From NCBI RefSeq assembly GCF_037325665.1, contig NC_090258.1, forward strand, positions 42,862,337 through 42,926,336: a stretch of DNA of 64,000 nucleotides, read 5' to 3'. Below, piece after piece: positions 33,086-46,264 of the stretch. Source of the DNA: Littorina saxatilis. Taxonomy: Eukaryota; Mollusca; Gastropoda; Littorinimorpha; Littorinidae. Numbering within the stretch: position 1 is the first letter of the stretch; the number at the start of each line of letters is the position of its first letter. Under the pieces are notes generated by a model. The model made no database searches. It saw only the letters and a program-made list of their open reading frames with translations, and was not told the DNA's origin. The position numbers and the translations under genes were made by a program.

Positions 33086-33165
33086 TCTCTCGTCGCGATA
33101 TAACCTTCGTGGTTGAAAACGACGTTAAACACCAAATAAAGAAAGAAAGAAAGAAAGAAATCTAA
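33086..33165 (+). mobile_element. Short SINE tail insertion with target duplication
   Basis: A core of about 63 bp (TCGTCGCGATATAACC ... GTTAAACACC, AAAG tail), flanked by ATCTAATTCTC direct repeats (about 33073-33083 and about 33160-33171). Orthologous insertions lie at 40817-40887, 47349-47415 and 57904-57970. Confidence 0.8.
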
Positions 33166-33399
33166 TTCTCCATGACCCGCTCGCCCCCTGGTTCTCTTTA
33201 CCCTAAATCTATACGGGCCTGTGCCACAATTTGGTGTCGGACATGGAACCACTGCGACGCTTAGAAGTAAGCTGTCGTCTCTCCACGGCGTTATGGCGAT
33301 GATCGCCTCTCTTTTCACTCATGCGGACAGTTTTTACCTGTTCGGCCATGGTCACTAAGCAACATCAGATTAATAACCTTATCAAAATCTTGCGTGATA

Positions 33400-34364
33400 T
33401 TATAGTCAGTTCATAAAAGTTTTATTCGTTGGAAAAACGGGAGTAACATCGATGGTGCGATGTAAAAAAAAAACCACACCAGACAAGCTGCGAAAAATAT
33501 AGCTGGGACATATCAGGGACCACAAAAATAAGAACGATAGTAGGAGTAAAAATGAATAAAAGGGCGGACATCTGAAACAGTACCGCACCACCCAGTATTA
33601 CATGGACCAGCCTTTTTTTCTTCTTTTTTTTTTTTACCCTTTTGAGAGTACGGACTCGGAGGAAAGCCAAAAGTGCTTGTTTTTGTTTTGTTTTGTATCA
33701 ACATAGCCTTTGGTGCTGTATGAACCACAGAACTTATATTAGACAGAAGGGACAAGCCCTCTTAGCGAGGTCGAAAAACGCGTTCTGGTTGGCTCGGCCG
33801 GCCGCCATCTTGTTAATGCTGAGACTGACCAGCGATCGCGGCGAGCGACACACACACGCAGTGCGCAGTTTGGTCTCACGGTGTGCCTTGTCTCTGTTTA
33901 CGTTTATGACCTGACGTTTACGTACTGTGTGAATAAAAACAAGTCCATTTACTTACTAATTTACCGGTAGTAAGGATTTGCTGATGTATAACTTTTGAGG
34001 TTTAACGTCCTTGTCAACCACGAGGATTATTTCAAAGACGGTGCTTTTAGACATTTACTGAACATGCACCACAACGGCATAAGACAGAAGTCGTACCGAC
34101 GAGACTGATTGCGTTTTACACCGTCATTTTTACTGTGAAATTGCAACAAATGTTCGGCACTTCAAAGTGTTTGCCTGCTGTAAACAACAACATACAAATT
34201 AAGTAGAAGTGCAATGCCAAGGCACTGCATATACCCCCAGTGAAGGACAAATCCGCTCTGCAGTCTCTCTCTCTCTCTCCCTCTCTCTCTCTCTGTCTCT
34301 CTCTCTCTCTCTCTCACACACACATTCAAACACATACACCCACCCCCCCCCCCCCCACCCCAAG

Positions 34365-34414
<50 letters not shown>

Positions 34415-34457
34415 GGCTCATTCACACACAAACATAGGCCCTACACACAAACTTTAT
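33400..34457. other. Single-copy-looking spacer with microsatellites
   Basis: 33400-33715 is shared with 48120-48470 and contains no known ORF. One minisatellite unit is at about 33696. 33720-34250 is unlike other parts of the array, is CpG-containing and includes GCCGCCATCTTG at 33800, a YY1-type motif. A CT microsatellite (34262-34315) runs into a CA microsatellite (34316-34425). Confidence 0.55.
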
Positions 34458-35337
34458 AGCTTTTGGTGCTGTATCAACATAGCCTTTGGTGCTGTATCAA
34501 CATAGCCTTTGGTGCTGTATCAACATAGAGCCTTTGGTGCTGTATCAACATAGCCTTTGGTGCTGTATCAACATAGCCTTTGGTGCTGTATCAACATAGC
34601 CTTTGGTGCTGTATCAACATAGCCCTTGGTGCTGTATCACTCTTGTTGCGGCAGCGGGGAGAGCACAACCTGAACATCCATTTTGATAAAAGAAATAGGT
34701 TTATCTAAAATCGTGTCCTTCGCGATCCGGTCAAACGGTTTGGTAGGAACAACAGCGATACTACAATAACAGCTTCTTTATTCCTTTTTTTTGTGCGTGT
34801 AACATGTCTAACCGCCTCTAGTCAAATCTCTCAAATGTATTGGGGGCCAGATAAAAACAGGGATGGGCCGACGTCAAATTCTCTCAGTAATTTGATCTAC
34901 CCTTCTTCTGACAAAGTTTTAAAATGAGTGGGTGACGTTATTTGGCATGATATAGTCTCCTAAATCAAAAATCAAATTCCAATATAATCTATCGTACAAA
35001 ACCTCAACTACACTAACCGTTCCCACTCTGTATACATTGGAAGAAAACAAATCTAAAACTTCTTCTAACTCTTGAGAAAAATCGTCTAAATTTGTTCGGA
35101 TCATCGTGGTGCTCTGCAATTAAAAAAAATATTAAAAAAATAAACACACAATATTAACAAACAGGTCCACAAGGTATGAACAATATTAAGAATACAAACG
35201 CAACCAACAATTTCTTCTTTTATGTAGGGTACACTATGAGAGGAGAGAGAGGCAGAAAGAGAATTTGATTTCCAGCATATGAGTTTCTTTCAACCGCACA
35301 CATACACATACACACACACACACACATACACACACAC

Positions 35338-35386
<49 letters not shown>

Positions 35387-35885
35387 AAACATAAAAGCGG
35401 GGAAGTCACTAGAGTCTTTATATATTGGTTTATTATACTAAACACACTTATTATATTATACGCACAACAACATAAACCAGACATCTCCTTGTCTGTGTCT
35501 TCCACCCGACCACCACCTGAGGATCTTGAACATGGACTGTTGGGTTCAGTTTGTTAATCGTTCATCATTGTGTGTTAGTGTCCTGGGAGGGGGCGCTGGT
35601 GCGGCCACACTTGGGTGCAGTAATTCATTAACAGCAGAAACACCGGCTTTGCATTTCGCGTCAATATTACTGAGAACTGGTTTCAGTCCCTGAATCGTTT
35701 CCGCGTCCATATAAAGTGTTGATATCGACGCCAACCTTTTAAGAGTTAAGGAAACGGTCCAACTCCAAAAGCTTGGCCGGGTCAATCGTCGTGCTTTCTG
35801 CCATTCCAGTAGCCTTTGGTGCTGTATCAACATAGCTTTTGGTGCTGTATCAACATAGCCTTTGGTGCTGTATCAACATAGCCTT
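34458..35885 (-). mobile_element. Virus-like piece A, copy 2
   Basis: Eight minisatellite units (34458-34640), the 66-codon ORF (35119-34919; DDFSQELEEVLDLF), a CA/CATACA microsatellite (35290-35385), then the small MDAETIQGLK ORF (about 35710-35550) and two or three more minisatellite units (35813-35885). Just before the latter lies a fragment of the end of piece C, so this copy carries a recombination junction shared with copies at 43.9 and 54.6 kb. Confidence 0.65.
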
Positions 35886-36155
35886 TGGACGTCCCCTAAC
35901 CCGCAGGGGTAGGATAGACTAATCTGGTAAAAGGGCCGCGCTAACTGTCATGTTGCAGAACTTTAACGGGACCTCGCTACCTGACACACTCGGGCATGAC
36001 AACTTTCTCCTTTTCACGTCCCGCTTTGTTCTCTGTGTGTGGTCACACTAACGCTTTTATTTTGTAAATGTCCGCCGATTTTGTTGTTATTGATTTAAAA
36101 AATAAAAAAAATAAAACATTGGCGACATTTGTCTTAACACAAACATACTTAACTT
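35886..36155. repeat. Spacer shared with 17.8 kb and 54.7 kb
   Basis: The same about 250-bp segment as at 17843-18095, here between pieces A and B. It begins at CCCCTAACCCGCAGGGG and ends at CATACTTAACTTAA. Confidence 0.8.
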
Positions 36156-37760
36156 AACACAAGTCAAAAAATACTGGAATATAAAAGTGGTGTATTTAAA
36201 GGTAGCCCTTACGTTTAGCAACAACTTCTGTAACAATCTGCATACCCCCAATCTTACCAAGAATTTGTTATAATGGGGGTATAAAAGAGGAAAAATATTA
36301 AAAGTATAAAGAAATAACTTCATCAAATGACACTGAACATAACGAAATGACACCGAACATAAATTGCGGTACACAACACGCAATAAATGGAAAAAACTAA
36401 CTCCAATCCCCATCACCCGATCCCCTGCATTGTGATAAATTCTACTGGTGAACTAAAACGATTTGAGATTTGGGGAAAAAAACACACATTATCAATCTAC
36501 TAAGCTAGCCTAACTGAATCTGATCCTACATTAAATTCTCTATGATCCGTTCCTTTTTTTTTCTTTCTTGTAACACAGCTCCATCATCTATACTGATTAT
36601 TATATATAAAAAATTTAAAAAAAACCGACTTAATCTAATCTAATTTTCTTTGACCCGCCCCCGCCCTGGTTTTCTTTACTCTAAATCTATACGGGCCTGT
36701 GCCACAATTTGGCACAGCCTCTCCTGCTCGGCCGGTGTCAATGGATCCTCTGATGTCGGACTGGGTACGACGGCGACGGAGAGGAGCAGGGTGTCGTCTC
36801 GCCATGGTGTTAGCGAGATCACCGCCTCTCGCTTCTCACTGATTTTCATCGTTTTTACATGCTCGGCCATCTTTTTGGAATTCTGATCACCAGCAACGTC
36901 AGAAAAGAAACACACAACAATGATTCTTAGAGAATTTTACTATGCTCGATGGTAGTGTCTCTCATATAGTGTAGAGCAATGACTTCGAAGAGAGTCCCCG
37001 TTTGAGATTTGGGGAAAAAAACACACATTATCAATCTACTAAGCTAGCCTAACTGAATCTGATCCTACATTAAATTCTCTATGATCCGTTCCTTTTTTTT
37101 TCTTTCTTGTAACACAGCTCCATCATCTATACTGATTATTATATATAAAAAATTTAAAAAAAACCGACTTAATCTAATCTAATTTTCTTTGACCCGCCCC
37201 CGCCCTGGTTTTCTTTACTCTAAATCTATACGGGCCTGTGCCACAATTTGGCACAGCCTCTCCTGCTCGGCCGGTGTCAATGGATCCTCTGATGTCGGAC
37301 TAGGTACGACAGCGACGGAGAGGAGCAGGGTGTCGTCTCGCCATGGTGTTAGCGAGATCACCGCCTCTCGCTTCTCACTGATTTTCATCGTTTCATTGCG
37401 CCGGGGCTACTTTGGAGCGACCGGGGATTGTCGGAGCCGGACGGTGGTATGCACGCTGTTGGTATGCCGCCACCTCCGTCATAATAAACGCCGCTCTTTC
37501 GCCTCGTCCTCGGACGATGGGTCTGTCCTGCGGGGGGTCTTCGAATGAAATGAGGTCCCCGTTTGGACAGGGGACCTGTGGAGCGTTTGCTCTGACGCAT
37601 GCCCTCAACGAGAGGAGCGTCAGAAACATGTCACGCTCGCGTTTCTCGCGTCGCCCGACCTCTGCCTTCAGCCACAAATACCAGGGCGAACGGCCTCTTC
37701 CTCGATCCGATTCCTCCCCGAGGAAGGGGGACTGAGGTGGGGGAACATCCGTAAAATGGC
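36156..37760 (-). mobile_element. Virus-like piece B, copy 2, with internal duplication
   Basis: The 60-aa ORF region occurs twice (ending near 36676 and 37215), because a segment of about 540 bp (36465-36995 and 37004-37535) is duplicated in tandem. The copy at 55.0-56.6 kb has the same duplication. The larger B ORF is at 37776-37393. The small ORFs look open. Confidence 0.65.
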
Positions 37761-38312
37761 GAAGAGGTAATAGCATTTATGTTAATGAGAGCCACTTTGG
37801 TTTCCTACCCTACAATAACTTTAATCAATACAATTAAATAAAAGGATGAATAACATAATGAGGAGTTAATTAATGTAACGCTGGTTTGACTTAAAAAAAT
37901 CCACACACAGTGGGTGTGACCTGTCGTCTCCGAACGTTGGCCAATCATACCAAAAAAAAAAGGATTAAAGCCCGGAGACACCGCACAACAACAGCAGCAG
38001 AACTGCCGTGACCTATATAGGTGCGGGCAGCAAATTAGTCACCTCACTTCCCCCCCCCCCCCCTCCCCCCTCCCCCTTCTGAATTTACAAAGAGTTAAGG
38101 AAACGGTTCAACTCCAAAAGCTCGGCCGGGTCAATCGTCGTGCTTTCTGCCATTCCACCCCCCAGGGCCAACCAAGATGATAGATCCGCCCCACCAGTCT
38201 CGCTAGAACGCGGGATGATCAGTTGGGGAGGTTGTACGATGTCATTTTGGGACAGGTAGTGGGTGCTAGAGAGTGTGATGGATGGATATGTCGCGGCAAG
38301 AAAGTCATCTTG

Positions 38313-40084
38313 GTTTAAACAATGTTTTATTAAATCAAACATGATACAAAAATACAACGATAAACAATAGGGACACGAACTCAAGCAAACGCTTATATTA
38401 CGCGCCCTACGTAGTAGGAAAATAACGCAAATATGATGTCGGACAAGCAATACTTATCAATTGTTGAACTATCTACAAGAAGAGCATAGTTAAAGTAAAT
38501 CAGAAAGAATAAGAAAAAGCTAGCAGGAGGAAGAGGGGGGAGGGTGGAGGAGGGAGGAGAAAACAGTAGGTACATATAAAAGATGAAGTTGGCAGCGCAT
38601 ATAAATAAGAATATACATAGTACATTACAAACCATAGTCTTGTGGCAAGTAAGCAGTAGCTCGCTAAATATACATTTGAACAATGCATATAAAATAAGGT
38701 TTGTTGGCTTGAATATGGTTACTGAGTCAAATCAACAGAAACGACCAGATTCATGGATAAACGATTGGACACTTTCAAAAACAAGCTTGTTAGTGCAAAG
38801 AGAAAGGTTTTCGCTACCATTTAACAATATTTCAACATGTCTGTAATTAACAGGAAGTGCGTTTATTGTAGACAGGCGAGCATCTACGTACAAAGGACAA
38901 TGTGTCAAATAATGGTCAGCTGTTTCGTTCGGGTAGCCGCAAGCGCACTGTGGGTTTCCCTGTAGGTGGCGTTTACACATGTCAGAATTCAAATTACTCA
39001 TGTTTAGGCGCATTCTGCAGTGGTGAATCTCTTCCAGTCTTTTACCACAGTAATAATAGGCAGGTACGTTATAATCAGGAGTAGATAAATAGCGTTTGAA
39101 ATCGCTGATTGAGTTAGTTGTTTTGATGTTGTCTGGCAAGGTGTTCCACAGGACAGTAGTAGATGGTATAAAAGATCGACGGTATAATTCAGTTTTGCAC
39201 ATGGGGACTCTTCTTTCTAATGGTCTTCTATGATGGTAGGGGTTAACATCAGAAGTTAAAGGTGGCAAGAGATCTGATAAGTAATGAGGGCATTTGCCAT
39301 ATACCATCTTGTAATATAAAATCAGTTTGTGTCTGCTCCGTCTTTCTTTTAGGTTACAAAATCCGCTTTCTTTATACAGTTTATCGTGGCTTGTGCCGCG
39401 CACACCACCGATTATAGTCCGAATGGCTTCCAAATGTAGTTTTTCGAGTGCAGTTGACCAGTACTCTGTGCAGTTGTCCCATATGATGTCTGCATAGTCA
39501 AAATGTGGAAGAACAAAAGATTTATACATAGTTTCCAGACTTTTACGATTTAATCTATATTTATAATATCTTAAACAATTAATTAATAAGGTGACCTTTT
39601 TTATGATGCTTCTCACTTGGAAGTCCCACTTACAATCATTCTGCAAGATTACGCCAAGGTGTTTATGTTGGTTCACGTTTTCCAAAACAATATTATTAAA
39701 AATGATTGGTTCGGTTGGTATATTATCACGTTTTATGTCTAACAGTTCCGTTTTTGCTTCGTTAAATTTAACTTTCCACTGTTTTGCCCAGGTATTAATT
39801 TTATATAGGTCTGCATTCAAAATCTGTGCTCGTCTAGTTGGATCTTCTAAGGACATAGACATGCTCGTGTCATCAGCAAACAACTTTATAACAGATTCAG
39901 TTTCATTCACAATGTCGTTAATATATATCAGGAATAGCAAGGGGCCTAGAACAGAATCTTGTGGAACACCTGCCGGGATACATTTTAATGCAGACTTAGC
40001 ACCCTTAATAACAACCGCCTGGTGGCGATTTGTTAAATAATCGTGAAACCATTTCAACAATTGTCCTCTAATTCCTACTAGTTC
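38313..40084 (-). mobile_element. CR1/L2-like LINE, 5'-truncated, 1772 bp
   Basis: Inserted in the virus-like ORF C with a 7-bp target duplication CATCTTG (38306-38312 and 40085-40091), proved by the empty site at about 57165. The minus-strand ORF, about 450 codons to 38732, has RT motifs GVPQDSVLGPLLFLIYIND and LFADDTS, and a C-terminal cysteine motif CACGYPNETADHYLTHCP. The apparent ATG at 40087 comes from the target duplication, so the real start is missing. RT fingers and endonuclease are absent (5' truncation). The 3' end is AATAAAACATTGTTTAAAC without a poly-A tail. The GVPQGS glycine is D in this copy. Confidence 0.9.
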
Positions 40085-40625
40085 CATCTTGCTGGGGAAT
40101 ATCAGCGCCCGGGAATATCATGGTTGCTATTGCTTGGGGGAGTGGGGGAAGGAGCTGGGCATCAGCGTCGGACGAGATGCTGGGCGCTGCTGTTTGGGGT
40201 GGGGCCGGTCTCTGTCGGTGTGGTTGGCGTTGAAGAGAGCCGTCAGATCTCCGACGCCCTGACAGCATGCGGATAAATTTGCGTTTTGCCGCATCTAAAA
40301 ATGTTGGCGTGTTTTTTTTCAAACAGAGTTTCAGTAAAAGATCGCAATGATACTGGCACTTTAGGGACACAAACCGTTCATCCCTTTTCCTAATCAGGTT
40401 TTTTTTGTACGGGAGGGTAAACTCTCCCAGAAGTTCCGTTAATTGTTTAACGGGTAAGCCGACGTAGTCTGAATCCGGGAACCAGCACATACTCAGATTC
40501 CCTGAACTAGCAGGGTCATATGGCCGATTGTCACCAGCCGTGTCTCTATTCAATGTTTCTATCGTTATCTTTCCGTCGACCTCTGACTTGACGTATTTAT
40601 AGTTTCTAATAACGGTGTGCTCCAT
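40068..40625 (-). pseudogene. Virus-like ORF C, copy 2, split by a LINE
   Basis: The N-terminal part of the 254-aa ORF, near-identical to the copies at 46388 and 56940. The remainder lies beyond the LINE at 38085-38305. Treated as a broken fossil copy. Confidence 0.65.
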
Positions 40626-40816
40626 GGTGCTCCTTCCCTTTCCTAAAATAATGGGGGGTGTTGTCCTTACAAATAGAGTCTCTGAAGGGAGAGGAGGGGG
40701 AGAGGGGTGCCTTTTTTTCTTTCTTCCTGAAACAGTATATATTCCAAACGGATTATCTTATAAGCATCAAATATCTATCTCTCAACAAAAAAATGACTTG
40801 ATCTAATCTAATTCTC

Positions 40817-40887
40817 TCGTCGCGATATAACCTTCGTGGTTGAAAACGACGTTAAACACCAAATAAAGAAAGAAAGAAAGAAAGAAA
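40817..40887 (+). mobile_element. Short SINE tail (shared insertion)
   Basis: Same insertion as at 33086, inherited through duplication of the array unit. Confidence 0.75.
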
Positions 40888-40935
40888 TCTAATTATCCAT
40901 GACCCGCTCGCCCCCTGGTTCTCTTTACCCTAAAT

Positions 40936-41774
40936 CTAGGTGCTGTATCAACATAGCCTTTGGTGCTGTATCAACATAGCTTTTGGTGCTGTATCAACAT
41001 AGCTTTTGGTGCTGTATCAACATAGCCTTTGGTGCTGTATCAACATAGCCTTTGGTGCTGTATCAACATAGCCTTTGGTGCTGTATCACTCTTGTTGCGG
41101 CAGCGGGAAGAGCACAACCTGAACATCCATTTTGATAAAAAAAAATAGGTTTATCTAAAATCGTGTCCTTCGCGATCCGGTCGAACGGTTTGGTAGGAAC
41201 AACAGCGATACTACAATAACAGCTTCTTTATTCCTTTTTTGTGTGCGTGTAACATGTCTAACCGCCTCTAGTCAAATCTCTCAAATGTATTGGGGGCCAG
41301 ATAAAAACAGGGATGGGCCGACGTCGAATTCTCTCAGTAAGTTGATCTACCCTTCTTCTGACAAAGTTTTAAAATGAGTGGGTGACGTTATCTGGCATGA
41401 TATAGTCTCCTAAATCAAAAATCAAATTCCAATATAATCTATCGTACAAAACCTCAACTACACTAACCGTTCCCACTCTGTATACATTGGAAGAAAACAA
41501 ATCTAAAACTTCTTCTAACTCTTGAGAAAAATCGTCAAAATTTGTTCGGATCATCGTGGTGCTCTGCAATTAAAAAAAAATATAAAAAAAATAAACACAA
41601 TATTAACAAACAGGTCCACAAGGTATGAACAATATTAAGAATACAAACGCAACCAACAATTTCTTCTTTTATGTAGGGTACACTATGAGAGGAGAGAGAG
41701 GCAGAAAGAGAATTTGATTTCCAGCATATGAGTTTCTTTCAACCGCACACATACACACACACATACACACACAC

Positions 41775-41821
<47 letters not shown>

Positions 41822-44137
41822 AAACAAAAGCGGGGAAGTCACTAGAGTCTTTATATATTGGTTTATTATACTAAACACACTTATTATATTATACGCACAA
41901 CAACATAAACCAGACATCTCCTTGGTTTAAACAGTGTTTTATTAAATCAAACATGATACAAAAATACAACGATAAACAATAGGGACACGAACTCAAGCAA
42001 ACGCTTATATTACGCGCCCTACGTAGTAGGAAAATAACGCAAATATGATGTCGGACAAGCAATACTTATCAATTGTTGAACTATCTACAAGAAGAGCATA
42101 GTTAAAGTAAATCAGAAAGAATAAGAAAAAGCTAGCAGGAGGAAGAGGGGGGAGGGTGGAGGAGGGAGGAGAAAACGGTAGGTACATTTAAAAGATGAAG
42201 TTGGCAGCGCATACAAATAAGAATATACATAGTACATTACAAACCATAGTCCTGTGGCAAGTAAGCAGTAGCTCGCTAAAATATACATTTGGAAAATGCA
42301 TATAAAATAAGGTTTGTTGGCTTGAATATGGGTACTGAGTCAAATCAACAGAAACGACCAGATTCATGGATAAACGATTGGACACTTTCAAAAACAAGCT
42401 TGTTAGTGCAAAGAGAAAGGTTTTCGCTACCATTTAACAATATTTCAACATGTCTGTAATTAACAGGAAGTGCGTTTATTGTAGACAGGCGAGCATCTAC
42501 GTACAAAGGACAATGTGTCAAATAATGGTCAGCTGTTTCGTTCGGGTAGCCGCAAGCGCACTGTGGGTTTCCCTGTAGGTGGCGTTTACACAGGTCAGAA
42601 TTCAAATTACTCATGTTTAGGCGCATTCTGCAGTGGTGAATCTCTTCCAGTCTTTTACCACAGTAATAATAGGCAGGTACGTTATAATCAGGAGTAGATA
42701 AATAGCGTTTGAAATCGCTGATTGAGTTAGTTGTTTTGATGTTGTCTGGCAAGGTGTTCCACAGGACAGTAGTAGATGGTATAAAAGATCGACGGTATAA
42801 TTCAGTTCTGCACATGGGGACTCTTCTTTCTAATGGTCTTCTATGATGGTAGGGGTTAACATCAGAAGTTAAAGGTGGCAAGAGATCTGATAAGTAATGA
42901 GGGCATTTGCCATATACCATCTTGTAGTATAAAATCAGTTTGTGTCTGCTCCGTCTTTCTTTTAGGTTACAAAATCCGCTTTCTTTATACAGTTTTTCGT
43001 GGCTTGTGCCGCGCACACCACCGATTATAGTCCGAATGGCTTCCAAATGTAGTTTTTCGAGTGCAGTTGACCAGTACTCTGTGCAGTTGTCCCATATGAT
43101 GTCTGCGTAGTCAAAATGTGGAAGAACAAAAGATTTATACATAGTTTCCAGACTTTTACGATTTAATCTATATTTATAATATCTTAAACAATTAATTAAT
43201 AAGGTGACCTTTTTTATGATGCTTCTCACTTGGAAGTCCCACTTACAATCATTCTGCAAGATTACGCCAAGGTGTTTATGTTGGTTCACGTTTTCCAAAA
43301 CAATATTATTAAAAATGATTGGTTCGGTTGGTATATTATCACGTTTTATGTCTAACAGTTCCGTTTTTGCTTCGTTAAATTTAACTTTCCACTGTTTTGC
43401 CCAGGTATTAATTTTATATAGGTCTGCGTTCAAAATCTGTGCTCGTCTAGTTGGATCTTCTAAGGACATAGACATGCTCGTGTCATCAGCAAACAACTTT
43501 ATAACAGATTCAGTATCATTCACAATGTCGTTAATATATATCAGGAATAGCAAGGGGCCTAGAACAGAACCTTGTGGAACACCTGCCGGGATACATTTTA
43601 ATGCAGACTTAGCACCCTTAATAACAACCGCCTGGTGGCGATTTGTTAAATAATCGTGAAACCATTTCTCCTTGTCTGTGTCTTCCACCCGACCACCACC
43701 TGAGGATCTTGAACATGGACTGTTGGGTTCAGTTTGTTAATCGTTCATCATTGTGTGTTAGTGTCCTGGGAGGGGGGCGCTGGTGCGGCCACACTTGGGT
43801 GCAGTAATTCATTAACAGCAGAAACACCGGCTTTGCATTTCGCGTCAATATTACTGAGAACTCGTTTCAGTCCCTGAATCGTTTCCGCGTCCATATAAAG
43901 TGTTGATATCGACGCCAACCTTTTAAGAGTTAAGGAAACGGTCCAACTCCAAAAGCTTGGCCGGGTCAATCGTGCTTTCTGCCATTCCAGTAGCCTTTGG
44001 TGCTGTATCAACATAGCCTTTGGTGCTGTATCAACATAGCCTTTGGTGCTGTATCAACATAGCCATTGGTGCTGTATCAACATAGCTTTTGGTGCTGTAT
44101 CAACATAGCCTTTGGTGCTGTATCAACATAGCCTTTG
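40936..44137 (-). mobile_element. Virus-like piece A, copy 3, carrying a LINE
   Basis: Seven minisatellite units (40936-41090), the 66-codon ORF (41569-41369), a CA/CATACA microsatellite (41745-41820), the LINE at 41925-43666, the MDAETIQGLK ORF region (to 43748) and seven more minisatellite units (43990-44137). Confidence 0.65.
41925..43666 (-). mobile_element. Second CR1/L2-like LINE copy, 1742 bp
   Basis: Target duplication TCTCCTTG (41917-41924 and 43667-43674); empty sites at about 35487, 49932 and 59118. About 440 codons are open (to 42345), with an intact GVPQGSVLGPLLFLIYIND and LFADDTS. Sequence is nearly identical to the copy at 38313. Its 5' truncation is about 30 bp further in, and its duplication differs, so it is an independent insertion from the same active source. 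The first residues of the open frame derive from flanking sequence. Confidence 0.9.
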
Positions 44138-44184
44138 GACTTCCCCTAACCCGCAGGGGTAGGATAGACTAATCTGGTAAAAGG
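44138..44184. other. Remnant of the 35.9-kb spacer
   Basis: Only the first 45 bp or so of the shared spacer (CCCCTAACCCGCAGGGGTAG through AAAGGGCCG) remain here before piece B starts. Confidence 0.6.
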
Positions 44185-45262
44185 GCCGTAACTTAACACA
44201 AGTCAAAAAATACTGGAATATAAAAGGGGTGTATTTAAAGGTAGCCCTTACGTTTAGCAACAACTTCTGTAACAATCTGCATACCCCCAATCTTACCAAG
44301 AATTTGTTATAATGGGGGTATAAAAGAGGAAAAATATTAAAAGTATAAAGAAATAACTTCATCAAATGACACTGAACATAACGAAATGACACCGAACATA
44401 AATTGCGGTACACAACACGCAATAAACGGAAAAAACTAACTCCAATCCCCATCACCCGATCCCCTGCATTGTGATCAATTCTAGTGGTGAACTAAAACGA
44501 TTTGAGATTTGGGGAAAAAAACACACATTATCAATCTACTAAGCTAGCCTAACTGAATCTGATCCTACATTAAATTCTCTATGATCCGTTCCTTTTTTTT
44601 TCTTTCTTGTAACACAGCTCCATCATCTATACTGATTATTATATGTAAAAATTTTTTAAAAAAAACGACAATCTAATCTAATTTTCTTTGACCCGCCCCC
44701 GCCCTGGTTTTCTTTACTCTAAATCTATACGGGCCTGTGCCACAATTTGGCACAGCCTCTCCTGCTCGGCCGGTGTCAATGGATCCTCTGATGTCGGACT
44801 CGGTACGACAGCGACGGAGAGGAGCAGGGTGTCGTCTCGCCATGGTGTTAGCGAGATCACCGCCTCTCGCTTCTCACTGATTTTCATCGTTTCATTGCGC
44901 CGGGGCTACTTTGGAGCGACCGGGGATTGTCGGAGCCGGACGGTGGTATGCACGCTGTTGGTATGCCGCCACCTCCGTCATAATAAACGCCGCTCTTTCG
45001 CCCCGGCCTCGTCCTCGGACGATGGGTCTGTCCTGCGGGGGGTCTTCGAATGAAATGAGGTCCCCGTTTGGATAGGGGACCTGTGGAGCGTTTGCTCTGA
45101 CGCATGCCCTCAACGGGAGGAGCGTCAGAAACATGTCACGCTCGCGTTTCTCGCGTCGCCCGACCTCTGCCTAAAGCCACAAATACCAGGGCGAACGGCC
45201 TCTTCCTCGATCCGATTCCTCCCCGAGGAAGGGGGACTGAGGTGGGGGAACACCAGCGGGGA
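44185..45262 (-). mobile_element. Virus-like piece B, copy 3
   Basis: Same layout as copy 1, without the internal duplication of copies 2 and 5. The small 60-aa ORF lies at about 44891-44711 and the larger B ORF region at about 45134-44892. Products unknown. Treated as a fossil. Confidence 0.65.
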
Positions 45263-45475
45263 ACATCCGTAAAATGGCGAAGAGGTAATAGCAATTACGT
45301 TAATGAGAGCCACTTTGGTTTCCTACCCTACAATAACTTTAATCAATACAATTAAATAAAAGGATGAATAACATAATGAGGAGTTAATTAATGTAACGCT
45401 GGTTTGACTTAAAAAAATCCACACACAGTGGGTGTGACCTGTCGTCTCCGAACGTTGGCCAATCATACCAAAAAA

Positions 45476-46264
45476 CAAGTCGCGTAAGGCGAAAATACAA
45501 TATTTAGTCAAGTAGCTGTCGAACTCACAGAACACGTGGAATTGACAAGAAGAGCGGGGTATTCGTTGCGCTGAGAAGGATAGCACGCTTTTCTGTACCT
45601 CTCTTTGTTTTAACTTTCTGAGCGTGTTTTTAATCCAAACATATCATATCTATATATTTTTGGAATCAGGAACCGACAAGGAATCAGATGAAAGTGTTTT
45701 TAAATTGATTTCGAAAAAAAAAATTTGATAATAATTTTTATATATTTAATTTTCAGAGCTTGTTTTTAATCCGAATATAACATATTTATATGTTTTTGGA
45801 ATCAGCAAATGATGGAGAATAAGATAAACGTAAATTTGGATCGTTTTATAAATTTTTATTTTTTTTTACAATTTTCCGATTTTTAATGACCAAAGTCATT
45901 AATTAATTTTTAAGCCACCAAGCTGAAATGCAATACCGAACCCCGGGCTTCGTTGAAGAGTACTTGACCAAAATTTCAACCAATTTGGTTGAAAAATGAG
46001 GGCGTGACAGTGCCGCCTCAACTTTCACGAAAAGCCGGATATGACGTCATCAAAGACATTTATCAAAAAAATGAAAAAAACGTTCGGGGATTTCATACCC
46101 AGGAACTCTCATGTCAAATTTCATAAAGATCGGTCCAGTAGTTTAGTCTGAATCGCTCTACACACACACACACACACACGCACGCACACACGCACATACA
46201 CCACGACCCTCGTTTCGATTCCCCCTCGATGTTAAAATATTTAGTCAAAACTTGACTAAATATA
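45476..46264. mobile_element. Unclassified about 790-bp element with palindromic end
   Basis: Inserted into an A-run of the virus-like leader (empty sites at about 31998, 37950 and 56804). It starts CAAGTCGCGTAAGGCGAAAA, includes AGATCGGTCCAGTAGTTTAG and a CA microsatellite (46157-46200), and ends in the palindrome ATTTAGTCAAAACTTGACTA. No coding capacity. The terminal hairpin recalls Helitrons and the TTTCATAAAGATCGG segment recalls RTE-type tails, but neither assignment is firm. Confidence 0.7.

Larger units (their letters stand above)
31801..33400 (-). mobile_element. Virus-like piece C, copy 1
   Basis: Contains the 254-codon ORF 32889-32125. Between this ORF and piece B lies a CCTATATAGG palindrome (about 32060) and a CCAAT sequence (about 31990), possible core promoter parts. 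The 33086-33165 SINE tail sits at the same site as in copies 2, 3 and 5, so it predates the amplification. At 33320-33175 a diverged form of the B-type small ORF (TPWRDDSLLLSVAVV) follows. Confidence 0.65.
37761..40935 (-). mobile_element. Virus-like piece C, copy 2, carrying a LINE
   Basis: Same content as copy 1, but the 254-aa ORF region is interrupted by the LINE at 38313-40084. The copy at 56606-58020 is the matching empty site. The SINE tail at 40817 is shared with the other copies. Confidence 0.65.

Noticed and set aside
34162-34505. CV- and HT-rich frames over CT/CA microsatellites (also 35279, 41669, 49625, 58887)
   Set aside because: Pure microsatellite translation on both strands.
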